Shown: positions 21,515 to 29,922 of the stretch, piece after piece
How the letters are laid out: the number at the start of each line of letters is the position of its first letter
How positions within the stretch are numbered: position 1 is the stretch's first letter
Assembly: GCF_001305575.3 (NCBI RefSeq)
Contig: NZ_CP012373.2
Coordinates: 3,420,261-3,484,260 of the forward strand
DNA length: 64,000 nt
Direction of reading: 5' to 3'
Source of the DNA: Beggiatoa leptomitoformis
Lineage (GTDB): Bacteria; Pseudomonadota; Gammaproteobacteria; Beggiatoales; Beggiatoaceae
Position numbers and translations under genes: made by a program
The notes under the pieces: model-generated
Told to the model about the DNA's origin: nothing
The model's database searches: none
What the model saw: the letters and a program-made list of their open reading frames with translations, nothing else

Positions 21515-21814
21515 TTAGGCTTTTTTGGGTAATACAATGCGTGCAGGTTGTGCAGGACGGTATAAAACACTTATGCGTCCAATGAGTTGGACAGTTTCCG
21601 CTCCGCTGGCTTCGCAAAGGGCTTGTGTGACTTCGCGTCGTGCTTCGCGGTCGTCACTGGCTATGCTAACTTTGATAAGTTCGTGGAAATTTAAGGCGTT
21701 ATCTAATTCAGCCAGTAAGCTGTCGGTGATGCCTTTATTGCCAATCATAACAACAGGTTTTAAAGCGTGGGCAAGACTGCGTAAGTAACGGGTTTGATGT
21801 GTGGTTAAAGACAT
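21515..21814 (-). CDS. yhbY: Ribosome assembly RNA-binding protein YhbY
   Basis: This 99-aa CRM-domain protein binds the pre-50S subunit. It shows the family signature LKPVVMIGNKGITDSLLAEL (GNKG loop), then HELIKVSIASDDREARREV and the final strand QLIGRISVLYRP. It precedes tilS by 14 bp, probably as one transcript linking ribosome and tRNA maturation. The usual divergent neighbours rlmE-ftsH are absent here. Confidence 0.93.
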   Translation of the reverse strand: MSLTTHQTRYLRSLAHALKPVVMIGNKGITDSLLAELDNALNFHELIKVSIASDDREARREVTQALCEASGAETVQLIGRISVLYRPAQPARIVLPKKA

Positions 21815-22100
21815 TATTCAGCATATTCCTAAAACAGCAAAAAGTGCGAGAGTATTGGGGATTTGAGGGGAAAACACAATAGGTTTTAGTGTATTCAGTT
21901 GATTCTATCATCAATGAGGAATAATTTTTACTTAACCTTTTTGTCTGCGCGATGGTTTGCATCAGAATGTTAAGGATTAACAGTATTGTCAATGCGGTTT
22001 GTTATGTCACGTTCAAGTTTAACGATTCTGATGTTGGGCAATGATTGTGTTTACCCATTATTATTTAGCATAGGCTACGTTTTTTTGTCTTTATAACGCG

Positions 22101-22248
22101 GTTAATCCTGAAAATCCTGATTTAATATGAGTTCAGCGATAACTTGTCTGAATCAGGATTCACAGAATTATCAAAATTTTCAGGATGAAATTGTTGGCAT
22201 GTTTTTAATTCTGCGAATTTTGTTAATCCTGAAAATCCTGATTCAGAC
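22101..22248. repeat. Nested inverted/direct intergenic repeat
   Basis: GTTAATCCTGAAAATCCTGA occurs at 22101-22120 and again at 22222-22241. A perfect 15-bp inverted pair, GTCTGAATCAGGATT (22146-22160) and AATCCTGATTCAGAC (22234-22248), encloses a second pair, CAGAATTA and TAATTCTG (22206-22213). The block fills much of the 446-bp gap between yhbY and a methyltransferase gene. It looks like a non-coding mobile-type repeat. A faint relative (GATTCTGATTCAGACAG) lies near 33850. Confidence 0.6.
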
Positions 22249-22260
22249 CGATATTCGAGT

Positions 22261-23031
22261 TTAACCACAAATTGCTAAACACCGTGATTCTATGGGTTGT
22301 TGGCAGATATAGACGTGATAGAGCGAAAAGTTAGGGCTGATACCAAAGACGCGCTGTTCTACTGTTGTAAAACAGTGGGTGAGTAGCGTGTGAATTTCTT
22401 GCCATGTATTAATGTGTTCGTGACGCATGAGTACGCCGTAATCCAGTTTGTATTTTAGGCGAAATTCAATCCCCGTCGATATCATCCATGCTAATTTCCA
22501 TAAAAATCCACCTTCTGCGGGAATGGCTACTCGTAACACGCCATCGGGTTTTAATAATAAACCGCTACGCGCAATTACCAATGGTAAATTTTCTAAATGT
22601 TCAAATGTTGCAATGGAAATAATACGGTTATAAGACTGGGTAACTTCGTTTATATCAGAGAAAAAATGTTGTATTTGTGGGCATAGTGGTGAGTTTGCAT
22701 ATAACGCTGTATAGGGTTCTACGATGTCATACGCGGTGTGGTTTTTTTCGTAGGGTAAATGATTAAGTGTCCCTGCACCAATTTCTAAGGTGGTGTAAGG
22801 GGTTGTATAGGTTTCGCAATCTTTGGCAATGTGTTGGTGCATCCATTGTTCAAAACGATGCGCAAAACGGCTGGCTTGGCTGTTACCTTCGCGGTTGCTT
22901 TTATAATGTTGGTGGTAAATGGCTTGATACGCGCTGGGTAAGGGGGGGCGTTGTTTAGGAAAGCGGGCAAGTAGTGATTCAATGGCTTGCATAGCATTTA
23001 TACGGGGAATTGGCAAAAGTTGACCGTGCAT
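22261..23031 (-). CDS. Class I SAM-dependent methyltransferase
   Basis: The 256-aa product (from ATG 23031) carries the SAM motif I as TTLEIGAGTLNHLPY, an acidic loop YDIVEPY, motif IV-like IISIATFEHLENLP and the post-motif LLLKPDGVLRVAIP. The acceptor is unknown; the fold and ending resemble methyltransferases of glycan and lipid clusters. An open extension to 23148 would overlap the cardiolipin synthase gene by 70 bp and has no ribosome site, so I did not use it. It lies 47 bp after that gene, in the same direction. Confidence 0.85.
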   Translation of the reverse strand: MHGQLLPIPRINAMQAIESLLARFPKQRPPLPSAYQAIYHQHYKSNREGNSQASRFAHRFEQWMHQHIAKDCETYTTPYTTLEIGAGTLNHLPYEKNHTAYDIVEPYTALYANSPLCPQIQHFFSDINEVTQSYNRIISIATFEHLENLPLVIARSGLLLKPDGVLRVAIPAEGGFLWKLAWMISTGIEFRLKYKLDYGVLMRHEHINTWQEIHTLLTHCFTTVEQRVFGISPNFSLYHVYICQQPIESRCLAICG

Positions 23032-23078
23032 TGTACGCAGTTTTTTGGTGGTAACGATAATAAAATCATGTTGGTTTT

Positions 23079-24527
23079 TTATAATAATGGGCTGAGTAGT
23101 TGGGTTGCATTTTCTATAAAACGATGTAATAAAGGGCGTTTTTTCCATGCGTTGGGGTCAAAAAAATAGGCGTATTTTAAATAATTAGTCTGCATAGTTT
23201 TAACTTGTTGCGTAAAATTTTCGTCATAGACAAATAAGGTGATTTCAAAATTAAGCCAGAAGCTGCGCATATCCATATTTACGGAACCAATCAAGCTAAA
23301 TTCGCCATCTACGCTGATAGTTTTTGAGTGTAATAATCCGCCATAATAGCCCGCAATTTTTACACCTGCCGCCATTAGTTCATCAAAATGGGCGCGACTG
23401 GCAAGGCGAACAAGTAGGGAATCACCATGCGAAGGTACAAGAATTGTCACCATAACGCCACGATGTGCCGCCGTGCAAAGTGCTGTTTGCATGGCTTCAT
23501 CGGGAACAAAATAGGGGGTTGTGATGATTAATTCTTTACGGGCGGTGTAGATGGTGGTGAGTAACATGCCATGAATGATAGCGGGTGCAAGCCCAGGCCC
23601 TGAGGGAATCACTTGTACGATTGAACCTTGTTGGTGGCTGGTATCAGGTAGTGGTTCGGCAATGCTGGTTTTAAGGCTAATATCGGTTTCCATTTCCCAA
23701 TCCCCTGCAAAAATCGCATTCAGGGCTTTTGCCGCCGCGCCTGTGACACGAACCATTGCATCTATCCATCGTCCAATCTCTTCATCTTTTTTAAAAAAAC
23801 GTGGGTCTGCTAGGTTCATACTGCCTGTGTAGGCTATTTCGTTGTCAATCACTAAAATTTTTCGGTGGTTGCGTAAATCTAGGCGCACAAAAAGGCTACG
23901 AATAACATTGACAGGTAACGCAACTTCTATTTCTACGCCTGCGGTTTGTAATTTTTTTGCCCAAAAACTGTCGATAAAATCATAACTGCCAACCGCATCA
24001 ACCAGTAAACGACAGCGGACACCCCGTTGTACGGCTTGAATGAGGGCTTGTAAGATGTTGTCGACCATACCGCCTGTTTGGCAAATGTAAAAAACGAGGT
24101 GGCAACTTTCTTTTGCTTGGTCAATATCAGCAATCATGAGACGAAAAGTATCTTCTGTCTTATCTAACAGTTGTAGCTGATTACCTGCTAGTGCAGGCAT
24201 TCCAATGGTTGCAATCGCCTGACGGTGCAAGGCTTCGCAGGCGGGGTTAAGCAGTGGAAAATTGAGTTGATATTGCGCGTCTAAGGATTTGAGCCATTCA
24301 TGATAGGGTTTTTGAAGGCGTGAGGCTCTTTCTGCCCGTCGCTTTCCTAAACGGTTTTCACCCACGAGTAGATAGATTCCCGCCCCAAAAAATGGCAGAA
24401 GAAGAATAACCGTGAGCCACGCGAGCGACACGCCAACTGCATGACGTTGCATGATAACGCGAATGGATAAACTAATGACAATTAGCCAATGAAGAATCGC
24501 TAAGTAGGTGGTATCAATGCCTAGCAT
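23079..24527 (-). CDS. cls: Cardiolipin synthase
   Basis: Cls transfers a phosphatidyl group to phosphatidylglycerol to make cardiolipin in the inner membrane. The 482-aa protein has two N-terminal membrane helices (residues about 8-25 and 33-55). Two phospholipase-D HKD motifs follow: HRKILVIDNEIAYTGSMN (His 221) and HSKTISVDGEFSLIGSVN (His 400). This two-helix, two-HKD layout is ClsA-like. It follows an EEP hydrolase gene by 22 bp and precedes a methyltransferase gene. Confidence 0.95.
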   Translation of the reverse strand: MLGIDTTYLAILHWLIVISLSIRVIMQRHAVGVSLAWLTVILLLPFFGAGIYLLVGENRLGKRRAERASRLQKPYHEWLKSLDAQYQLNFPLLNPACEALHRQAIATIGMPALAGNQLQLLDKTEDTFRLMIADIDQAKESCHLVFYICQTGGMVDNILQALIQAVQRGVRCRLLVDAVGSYDFIDSFWAKKLQTAGVEIEVALPVNVIRSLFVRLDLRNHRKILVIDNEIAYTGSMNLADPRFFKKDEEIGRWIDAMVRVTGAAAKALNAIFAGDWEMETDISLKTSIAEPLPDTSHQQGSIVQVIPSGPGLAPAIIHGMLLTTIYTARKELIITTPYFVPDEAMQTALCTAAHRGVMVTILVPSHGDSLLVRLASRAHFDELMAAGVKIAGYYGGLLHSKTISVDGEFSLIGSVNMDMRSFWLNFEITLFVYDENFTQQVKTMQTNYLKYAYFFDPNAWKKRPLLHRFIENATQLLSPLL

Positions 24528-24549
24528 GAACTGGGTTTTAAGTGCCTGT

Positions 24550-25371
24550 TTAATGTGTGCAGGTGTTTGCTGTCACAGTTAATTCAACAAATAAGGGTTT
24601 ATGGTCGGAAGAGCGGATATTGTTAAGAACACCTGCACTGGCGCGGTTTTCTCCAAAGCCACGATAAAAAATATGGTCTAGTGGGGAGCGTAGAAAATGT
24701 TTGATATGTTTGCGTTTATCTGGTGCAAACATCACGGGTTGTAATTGTAACCGAGTAGCAAGGTTTGCGAGTGCGGTTAAACGGTTAGGATTCCAAGTAT
24801 TGAAATCACCAAGAAATAAAATCGCGCCATGATGGTGGATGAGAATTTTTTCGACGGCTTGCAATTGTGCGCAAAATTTTTGGTTATTCACAAAGTTAAT
24901 GCCATGAATATTAATAGTTAATAATGTTTCATCTGTGTTAGGCAGAGAATATTCCGTTAAGAGTGATACTTTAGGTGTACGGCTCATCGGTTCGTGTGTA
25001 TCGCTAAAAATAGAGCGGGTATGAAGCGGTTTTATTTTAGAGGCGGTGAGTACACCTGAATAAGTGTTAGTTTTTCTGTCAATTAAGTTTGGGGCAAATG
25101 TCCAGCCCATCATTGCCATCGTCAGTAAATGACGGATAGTCTCGTTTAAACGAACTTCTTGTAAAAAAAGCATATCAGGTTGATATTCTTCTAATATATT
25201 TTTAAAGTCATCTATCCAATGGTGTCTATGACTGCGTTTAGCAATATTCCAGTTAAGAATCCGTAACGGACTGCTTGTTAATTGTGATAAAGAAAAATGG
25301 TTGTCAGTTAAAATAATTTGTGGTGAGGGAATAAAACGATAAGTTTTTGTTAATGAGATTAAATCTAGCAT
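24550..25371 (-). CDS. Endonuclease/exonuclease/phosphatase-family protein
   Basis: This 273-aa protein has the EEP fold signatures: RILNWNIAKR (metal-binding Asn), MLFLQEVRL (metal-binding Glu), NIHGINF, LGDFNTWN (active-site Asp and Asn) and the C-terminal SSDHKPLFVEL (catalytic Asp-His). It could be a DNase, a phosphodiesterase or a phospholipase-like enzyme. Neighbouring cls is a reason to consider a lipid role, but sequence alone does not decide. It has no signal peptide. It leads the EEP-cls-methyltransferase unit. Confidence 0.88.
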   Translation of the reverse strand: MLDLISLTKTYRFIPSPQIILTDNHFSLSQLTSSPLRILNWNIAKRSHRHHWIDDFKNILEEYQPDMLFLQEVRLNETIRHLLTMAMMGWTFAPNLIDRKTNTYSGVLTASKIKPLHTRSIFSDTHEPMSRTPKVSLLTEYSLPNTDETLLTINIHGINFVNNQKFCAQLQAVEKILIHHHGAILFLGDFNTWNPNRLTALANLATRLQLQPVMFAPDKRKHIKHFLRSPLDHIFYRGFGENRASAGVLNNIRSSDHKPLFVELTVTANTCTH

Positions 25372-25538
25372 AGTGATGTGTTTACAGTGTTTTCGCTATC
25401 GTTGAAGTGTAGTAGAGAATGATTGCGCGACGAACAAATTTATACTGCCTACCACGGTCTTTTTAAAAGGATATTTTATTAGTCATCCATACGATGCTGT
25501 TTACATAGAACATCAGGATTTACGTCATTAGTTGGTAA

Positions 25539-25556
25539 GTGCGAATTTGTTTGCAC
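25539..25556. repeat. Short hairpin repeat upstream of mgtE
   Basis: GTGCGAA (25539-25545) and TTTGCAC (25550-25556) pair with one G-T wobble around TTTG and are followed by CTACA, as at 5923-5940. It lies in the divergent gap between the EEP gene and mgtE. The rest of the 214-bp gap shows no clear promoter or M-box-like riboswitch. Confidence 0.35.
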
Positions 25557-25591
25557 CTACAATACCCATTGCAAGTTAGGATTCATTGTTC

Positions 25592-27043
25592 ATGCCTACT
25601 CATAATAACGAACTGCGCCATCAACGCAATCTCCATGATACTTTACTACAAGTCAATCACTTATTAGAAAAACAAAAGTTAGTTAATGCGTTGGTGCGTA
25701 AGCAAGATACACCGCGTCATGAGTTAGTCCAATCATTGGTTGCTAAACAACATCTTGTTGAGTTAAAACATAAGTTAGAACAACTACATCCTGCCGACCT
25801 TGCCTTTGTTTTGGAGAGTTTACCGTTAGATGACCGTTTAAAAGTCTGGGAACTGATTCCTGTCGAAAAATATGGCGCGATTCTTTTGGAGTCCGCTGAA
25901 GCGGTACGAGACAGTCTGATTGCAAACATGGAACGCCATCAGATTATTCATGTTGCCGAACATTTAGACTCTGATGAAATTGCCGATTTAATGCCTGCAT
26001 TACCAAAAGATACGGTCTTTGAAATTCTGACACAATTGGATAGTCAAAACCGCGAGCAAGTGCAATCGGTCATGCGTTTTCCTGAAGGAACAGCAGGGGC
26101 ATTAATGGATTTTGACATGATTACGGTGCGTGAGGATGTTAATTTAGATACGGTATTACGGTATTTACGCCGTTTGGGGAAAATTCCTCATCAAACCGAC
26201 CAACTTTTTGTTGTTGATAGAAATAGTATTATCAAAGGGGTTTTACCACTCACTGAATTACTAATCCACGCACCCGATGATTCAGTTCATGATGTAATGC
26301 GCAACGAATTTATTTCTTTTTATACAGATGATTCAGCACATGAAATTTCTCAAGCCTTTGAGCGTTATGATTTAATTTCCGCACCTGTGATTAACTCACA
26401 TAATCAATTGGTTGGTTGTTTAGGCGTTGATGTTGTCGTGGATTTTATAGATGCAACCTTGCAACGTGAACGTTTAAATCAAGCAGGTTTAGAAGAGGAA
26501 GAAGACCTATTTGCACCCGTTTGGAAAAGCGGACGAAATCGCTGGGCGTGGTTAGCATTAAATTTAATGACCGCCTTTATTGCTTCCCGCATCATTGGTA
26601 TGTTTGAAGACACGATAGAAAAATTGGTCGCGTTGGCAACCTTGATGCCGATTGTTGCGAGTATTGGCGGAAATACGGGCAATCAAACCGTTGCACTGGT
26701 GATTCGCGGATTAGCCTTAAAAAAAATTAATGCAGATAACTTTTTGCACTTCTTTTTTAAAGAAATTACTATCAGTTTAATGAATGGCATACTATGGGGA
26801 AGTGTGGTAGGTGTTTTCGCACTGTTACTTTATCAAGACATACGCTTAGCACTTGTGATGATGGCTGCAATGATTTTAAACTTACTGATTGCCGCATTAG
26901 CGGGGGTTTTTATTCCCGTCGGTTTGAGCAAATGCGGACGTGACCCTGTGATGGGCAGTAGTGTGATGCTAACCGCACTCACCGATAGTATGGGATTTTT
27001 TATTTTTCTGGGGCTAGCAACGATTTTTTTGCTTCCTCACTAA
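25592..27043 (+). CDS. mgtE: Magnesium transporter MgtE
   Basis: MgtE is a dimeric Mg2+ channel gated by its cytosolic domains. The 483-aa product (ATG 25592) has the N-domain (residues about 30-130: LHPADLAFVLESLPLDDRLK), paired CBS domains (about 135-255, including PEGTAGALMDFDMITVRED) and a C-terminal pore of five helices (about 310-480) with ASIGGNTGNQTVALVIRGLA and a closing GRDPVMGSSVMLTALTDSMG. All are family hallmarks. AGGATT precedes the start. Confidence 0.96.
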   Translation: MPTHNNELRHQRNLHDTLLQVNHLLEKQKLVNALVRKQDTPRHELVQSLVAKQHLVELKHKLEQLHPADLAFVLESLPLDDRLKVWELIPVEKYGAILLESAEAVRDSLIANMERHQIIHVAEHLDSDEIADLMPALPKDTVFEILTQLDSQNREQVQSVMRFPEGTAGALMDFDMITVREDVNLDTVLRYLRRLGKIPHQTDQLFVVDRNSIIKGVLPLTELLIHAPDDSVHDVMRNEFISFYTDDSAHEISQAFERYDLISAPVINSHNQLVGCLGVDVVVDFIDATLQRERLNQAGLEEEEDLFAPVWKSGRNRWAWLALNLMTAFIASRIIGMFEDTIEKLVALATLMPIVASIGGNTGNQTVALVIRGLALKKINADNFLHFFFKEITISLMNGILWGSVVGVFALLLYQDIRLALVMMAAMILNLLIAALAGVFIPVGLSKCGRDPVMGSSVMLTALTDSMGFFIFLGLATIFLLPH

Positions 27044-27090
27044 ATACACCATTTTTAGTTCTTGAGTACCCTTTACCTTTGAGGAATGAC

Positions 27091-27366
27091 ATGATGTATA
27101 AATTACTTGCAATGATAACCCTGACACTTTTTTTAACGGCATGTGGTTCGCCTATCAACCAAGCAAACTATGATAAAGTGACAGATGACATGCTTTACAG
27201 CGAAGTCGTTAAACTATTGGGTGAACCTACCCATAAAAACAGTAGTGGTATGAACGTTGGAAGTATTGATTTATCAGGAACAGATGCGGAATGGCAAGAA
27301 GGCGGTTTAACGATTAACATCGTGTTTGTGAATGATAAAGTCAAAATAAAGCGGATTAAAAAATAA
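27091..27366 (+). CDS. Small lipoprotein, BamE/SmpA-like fold
   Basis: The 91-aa product starts at ATG 27091 after a GAGGA site. MMYKLLAMITLTLFLTACGS is a lipoprotein signal with lipobox LTAC (lipidated Cys 18). The mature part (NYDKVTDDMLYSEVVKLLGE, then PTHKNSS and a final two-strand segment) has the pattern of SmpA/BamE-like small lipoproteins: a helix pair with L-G-E-P followed by beta strands. It is not adjacent to the usual bamE neighbours, so it is probably a paralogous family member of unknown role. It lies 47 bp after mgtE. Confidence 0.82.
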   Translation: MMYKLLAMITLTLFLTACGSPINQANYDKVTDDMLYSEVVKLLGEPTHKNSSGMNVGSIDLSGTDAEWQEGGLTINIVFVNDKVKIKRIKK

Positions 27367-27405
27367 TAGGCTTTATTAAGCGGACTTTAATACATAAAAA
27401 CCAAT

Positions 27406-27436
27406 GATTTGACAACTTTTATCTTGTTGTCAAATC
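27406..27436 (+). terminator. Perfect 11-bp hairpin after the lipoprotein gene
   Basis: GATTTGACAAC (27406-27416) and GTTGTCAAATC (27426-27436) are exact inverted repeats with a 9-nt loop, 40 bp past the lipoprotein stop. It is followed by TATCAGG, not a U-run. It could be a Rho-independent-like end or a protein-binding palindrome for the next gene. Confidence 0.4.
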
Positions 27437-27534
27437 TATCAGGATGAGGCAAAAAATGGGCTATTAATTATCGTTTTCCCTTAGCAATATTCCGTCCGTA
27501 AGACCTCATCTCTCTTTCTCAATATTAAAAACGA

Positions 27535-28944
27535 ATGCTTATTCATCCCTTACTTTGCAATACCTTACCGCCTGCCCCGTGTACACTACTGATTATCGGT
27601 TCTTTAGATACCACGCTCCACGAGTATTTAGTTATGCGGGGCTATCATCTTATTCAACAAATGGATTTTACACCCCCTGCTGTTCCTGTTGCACGGGTGT
27701 ATTGTTTAGAAATAGGTTTGATAAAAGACCCGCTAGATGATTTTAATCAACTCTATTCTGCTTTACCCGCACAAACAGCCGTCTATTTATGGGGTACAGT
27801 TTGCATTCAACGCCAGATAAATCAGCTAATTGAGCAATTACCAACCCTATCTTTTTTATTATGGCAAATACAACGCTGTGGATTTAAACTACTGGCACAA
27901 AAAGACCTTACCACAGAAATAAGTGATTTCTCCCTTAATCCTCAGCATTATGCGTATATTGCCATAGAATTACAAAAAACGACCCCACCCCGTTGGCAAA
28001 TAAATCAGGTGAGTGAAAAAGATAGTCCTGCCATCAGACAATTGTTTAATCAAGTATTTACGCCAAAAATCATGAGCGAGGCATTATGGACGTGGAAATA
28101 TGCCGCAGGGCGCGGGATTGGCATGGCTGCTTGGACAGGTACGGAAATGGTGGCGCATTACGGCGGAATTTTACGGCGGATTTTGTATTTTGGTAACGTT
28201 AAAACCGCTGTACAGATTGCAGATGTGATGGTGCTATCCACAGAACGCGGCGTATTAACGAAAAAAGGCGCGTTTTTTTTAACGGCCGCTAGTTTTCCTG
28301 AATATTTTGTTGGTTATGGTGCGATAGCATGGCTAGGCTACGGCTTTCCTAGTGAACGACATTTACGTCTTGCCCAGCATTTAGACTTATACGCGCCTGT
28401 TGGTCGCATGGTGGAATTAACATGGCAAAGTGAACAAACACCACCAAAATTATTCAGTCGTATTCAACATCTTAATCTTGAAACAGCCGAAGCGGTTATT
28501 ACACAACTTTGGAAAAACATGGCGAACAGTTTACACACCGCATTATTAGGCGTGCGTGACTGGGATTATTTGCAATATCGTTATTTACAACATCCACATA
28601 ATACTTATGAATTACTGCTTGTTACACATCGTTTAACAGGTAAACCATTGGGTTTAGCCGTTATTTTTATTGAAGGTGATATTTGTCGCCTGATGGATTT
28701 TATTGGCTCTCCGCAACAATTGCAGACGACCATCGCCCAAGTGCGGCGTGTAGCGGGACGGCGAGGGCTAACCCATGTAAGCACATGGATTACTGAAAAT
28801 TTTTCCACTATGTTTCCCTTAATAGACGCGCAACAAAAACCCCTAGATATTCAAATTCCGCATAGTATTTGGTGTCAAGGAATTGCCCCTGATGTGGTTA
28901 AAAATCATTGGTGGTTAATGGCAGGGGATACCGATTTTTTATAA
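27535..28944 (+). CDS. GNAT-like acyltransferase-fold protein
   Basis: This 469-aa protein is not a named family to me. Residues 1-155 resemble a degenerate regulatory or methyltransferase-like domain. From about 160 it shows features of double-GNAT acyltransferases: SEKDSPAIRQLFNQVF, then LWTWKYAAGRG, TEMVAHYGGILRRI, a central ADVMVLSTERG and a later repeat half (RDWDYLQYRYLQHP, GLAVIFIEGDICRLMDFIG). Such proteins occur near surface-glycan genes. No signal peptide. It lies 91 bp upstream of arsM. Confidence 0.65.
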   Translation: MLIHPLLCNTLPPAPCTLLIIGSLDTTLHEYLVMRGYHLIQQMDFTPPAVPVARVYCLEIGLIKDPLDDFNQLYSALPAQTAVYLWGTVCIQRQINQLIEQLPTLSFLLWQIQRCGFKLLAQKDLTTEISDFSLNPQHYAYIAIELQKTTPPRWQINQVSEKDSPAIRQLFNQVFTPKIMSEALWTWKYAAGRGIGMAAWTGTEMVAHYGGILRRILYFGNVKTAVQIADVMVLSTERGVLTKKGAFFLTAASFPEYFVGYGAIAWLGYGFPSERHLRLAQHLDLYAPVGRMVELTWQSEQTPPKLFSRIQHLNLETAEAVITQLWKNMANSLHTALLGVRDWDYLQYRYLQHPHNTYELLLVTHRLTGKPLGLAVIFIEGDICRLMDFIGSPQQLQTTIAQVRRVAGRRGLTHVSTWITENFSTMFPLIDAQQKPLDIQIPHSIWCQGIAPDVVKNHWWLMAGDTDFL

Positions 28945-28952
28945 ATAGATGC

Positions 28953-28987
28953 TTGATTAATCCATGTATATAACTATATATGGGATT
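28953..28987 (+). promoter_or_regulatory. Candidate arsM promoter with overlapping palindrome
   Basis: TTGATT (28953-28958), a 16-bp spacer and TATATA (28975-28980) form a plausible promoter 40 bp before arsM. An imperfect palindrome from AATCC (28959) to GGGATT (28982-28987) spans the spacer and the -10 box. That is where an ArsR-type repressor would bind, but no arsR gene is in the window. Confidence 0.38.
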
Positions 28988-29020
28988 ACGCATATATTCA
29001 CAGATAGAGGATGGGTTATC

Positions 29021-29839
29021 ATGCAAGAAATTAATATTAAAGAAATGGTTAAAGAACGTTATGGCAATATTGCGAAAACACAGGGCAGTTGCTGTGGCGG
29101 GGGCAAATCAGCTACTACGGTGCAATTGATGAGTCAAGCAATTGGTTATACAGCCGTTGATTTAATTAATTTACCTGATGGTGCTAATTTAGGTTTAGGT
29201 TGTGGCAATCCGACAGCATTGGCTTCGCTCAAAGTAGGTGAGGTCGTGTTAGATTTAGGGTCTGGCGCGGGCATTGATTGCTTTCTAGCAGCTCGAGCAG
29301 TGGGTGAAACAGGGCGCGTGATTGGGATAGACATGACCCCCGAAATGCTGGCTAAAGCGCGTCATTATGCTGAACAAGGGGGGTATCACAACGTAGAATT
29401 TCGTCAGGGTGATATTGAAGCTTTACCTGTTGAAAATGATAGTATTGATGTAATTATTTCTAACTGTGTTATTAATTTAGCAACAGATAAAGCGCAAGTG
29501 TTTAAAGAGGCTTTACGGGTGCTAAAAATAGGTGGACGTTTATTAGTTTCAGATTTAGTGCTACTCAAGCCCTTGTCGGCTGACTTGCGCAAATCTGCAT
29601 CGGCTTATGCAGGGTGTATTGCAGGGGCGATGTTAAAAAATGAATATTTACAAATTATGCAACAAGCGGGATTTAACGATGTTTCCATTGTTGAAGAAAC
29701 GGCTTACCCATTAGAATTATTATCCGATGAGTCGGCTTATCAAGGATTAGTGAGTGAATTTACCGAGTTTGACCCTGCGATTATTGCCGAGGCAGCCAGT
29801 GCGGTAGTTAGCGTTAAAGTAGAAGCGGTGAAAGTTTAA
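29021..29839 (+). CDS. arsM: Arsenite S-adenosylmethionine methyltransferase
   Basis: ArsM methylates As(III), ending in volatile or less toxic species. The 272-aa product starts at ATG 29021 ([18 protein letters not shown]). It shows the Cys pair GSCCGG (24-25), [13 protein letters not shown] (Cys 61), SAM motif [27 protein letters not shown] and the As-binding cysteines SNCVINL (Cys 149) and AGCIAGA (Cys 199). The last two are 50 residues apart, as in characterised algal ArsM. An upstream in-frame extension to 28964 is unlikely. It appears to have its own promoter and is not part of a visible ars operon. Confidence 0.93.
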   Translation: MQEINIKEMVKERYGNIAKTQGSCCGGGKSATTVQLMSQAIGYTAVDLINLPDGANLGLGCGNPTALASLKVGEVVLDLGSGAGIDCFLAARAVGETGRVIGIDMTPEMLAKARHYAEQGGYHNVEFRQGDIEALPVENDSIDVIISNCVINLATDKAQVFKEALRVLKIGGRLLVSDLVLLKPLSADLRKSASAYAGCIAGAMLKNEYLQIMQQAGFNDVSIVEETAYPLELLSDESAYQGLVSEFTEFDPAIIAEAASAVVSVKVEAVKV

Positions 29840-29868
29840 GCAGGCTAACGCAAAAAGATTTAATACTT

Positions 29869-29894
29869 AATGGGATGCACTGAGTCATCCCATT
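29869..29894. terminator. Bidirectional terminator between arsM and ppk1
   Basis: AATGGGATG (29869-29877) and CATCCCATT (29886-29894) form a perfect 9-bp stem with an 8-nt loop. AT-rich flanks extend the pairing (AGATTTAAT on the left, ATTTAATCTT on the right). On the minus strand a TCTTTTT run follows, and the plus side is T-rich. It separates two convergent genes. Confidence 0.65.
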
Positions 29895-29922
29895 TATTTA
29901 ATCTTAGCGTTACAAAATAACC

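Noticed and set aside
20196-21617. Longer TilS starting at 21617
   Set aside because: It would overlap yhbY by about 100 bp; ATG 21500 gives the family length.
25372-25591. Mg-sensing riboswitch before mgtE
   Set aside because: Only one small hairpin is visible; no conserved M-box core can be recognised.
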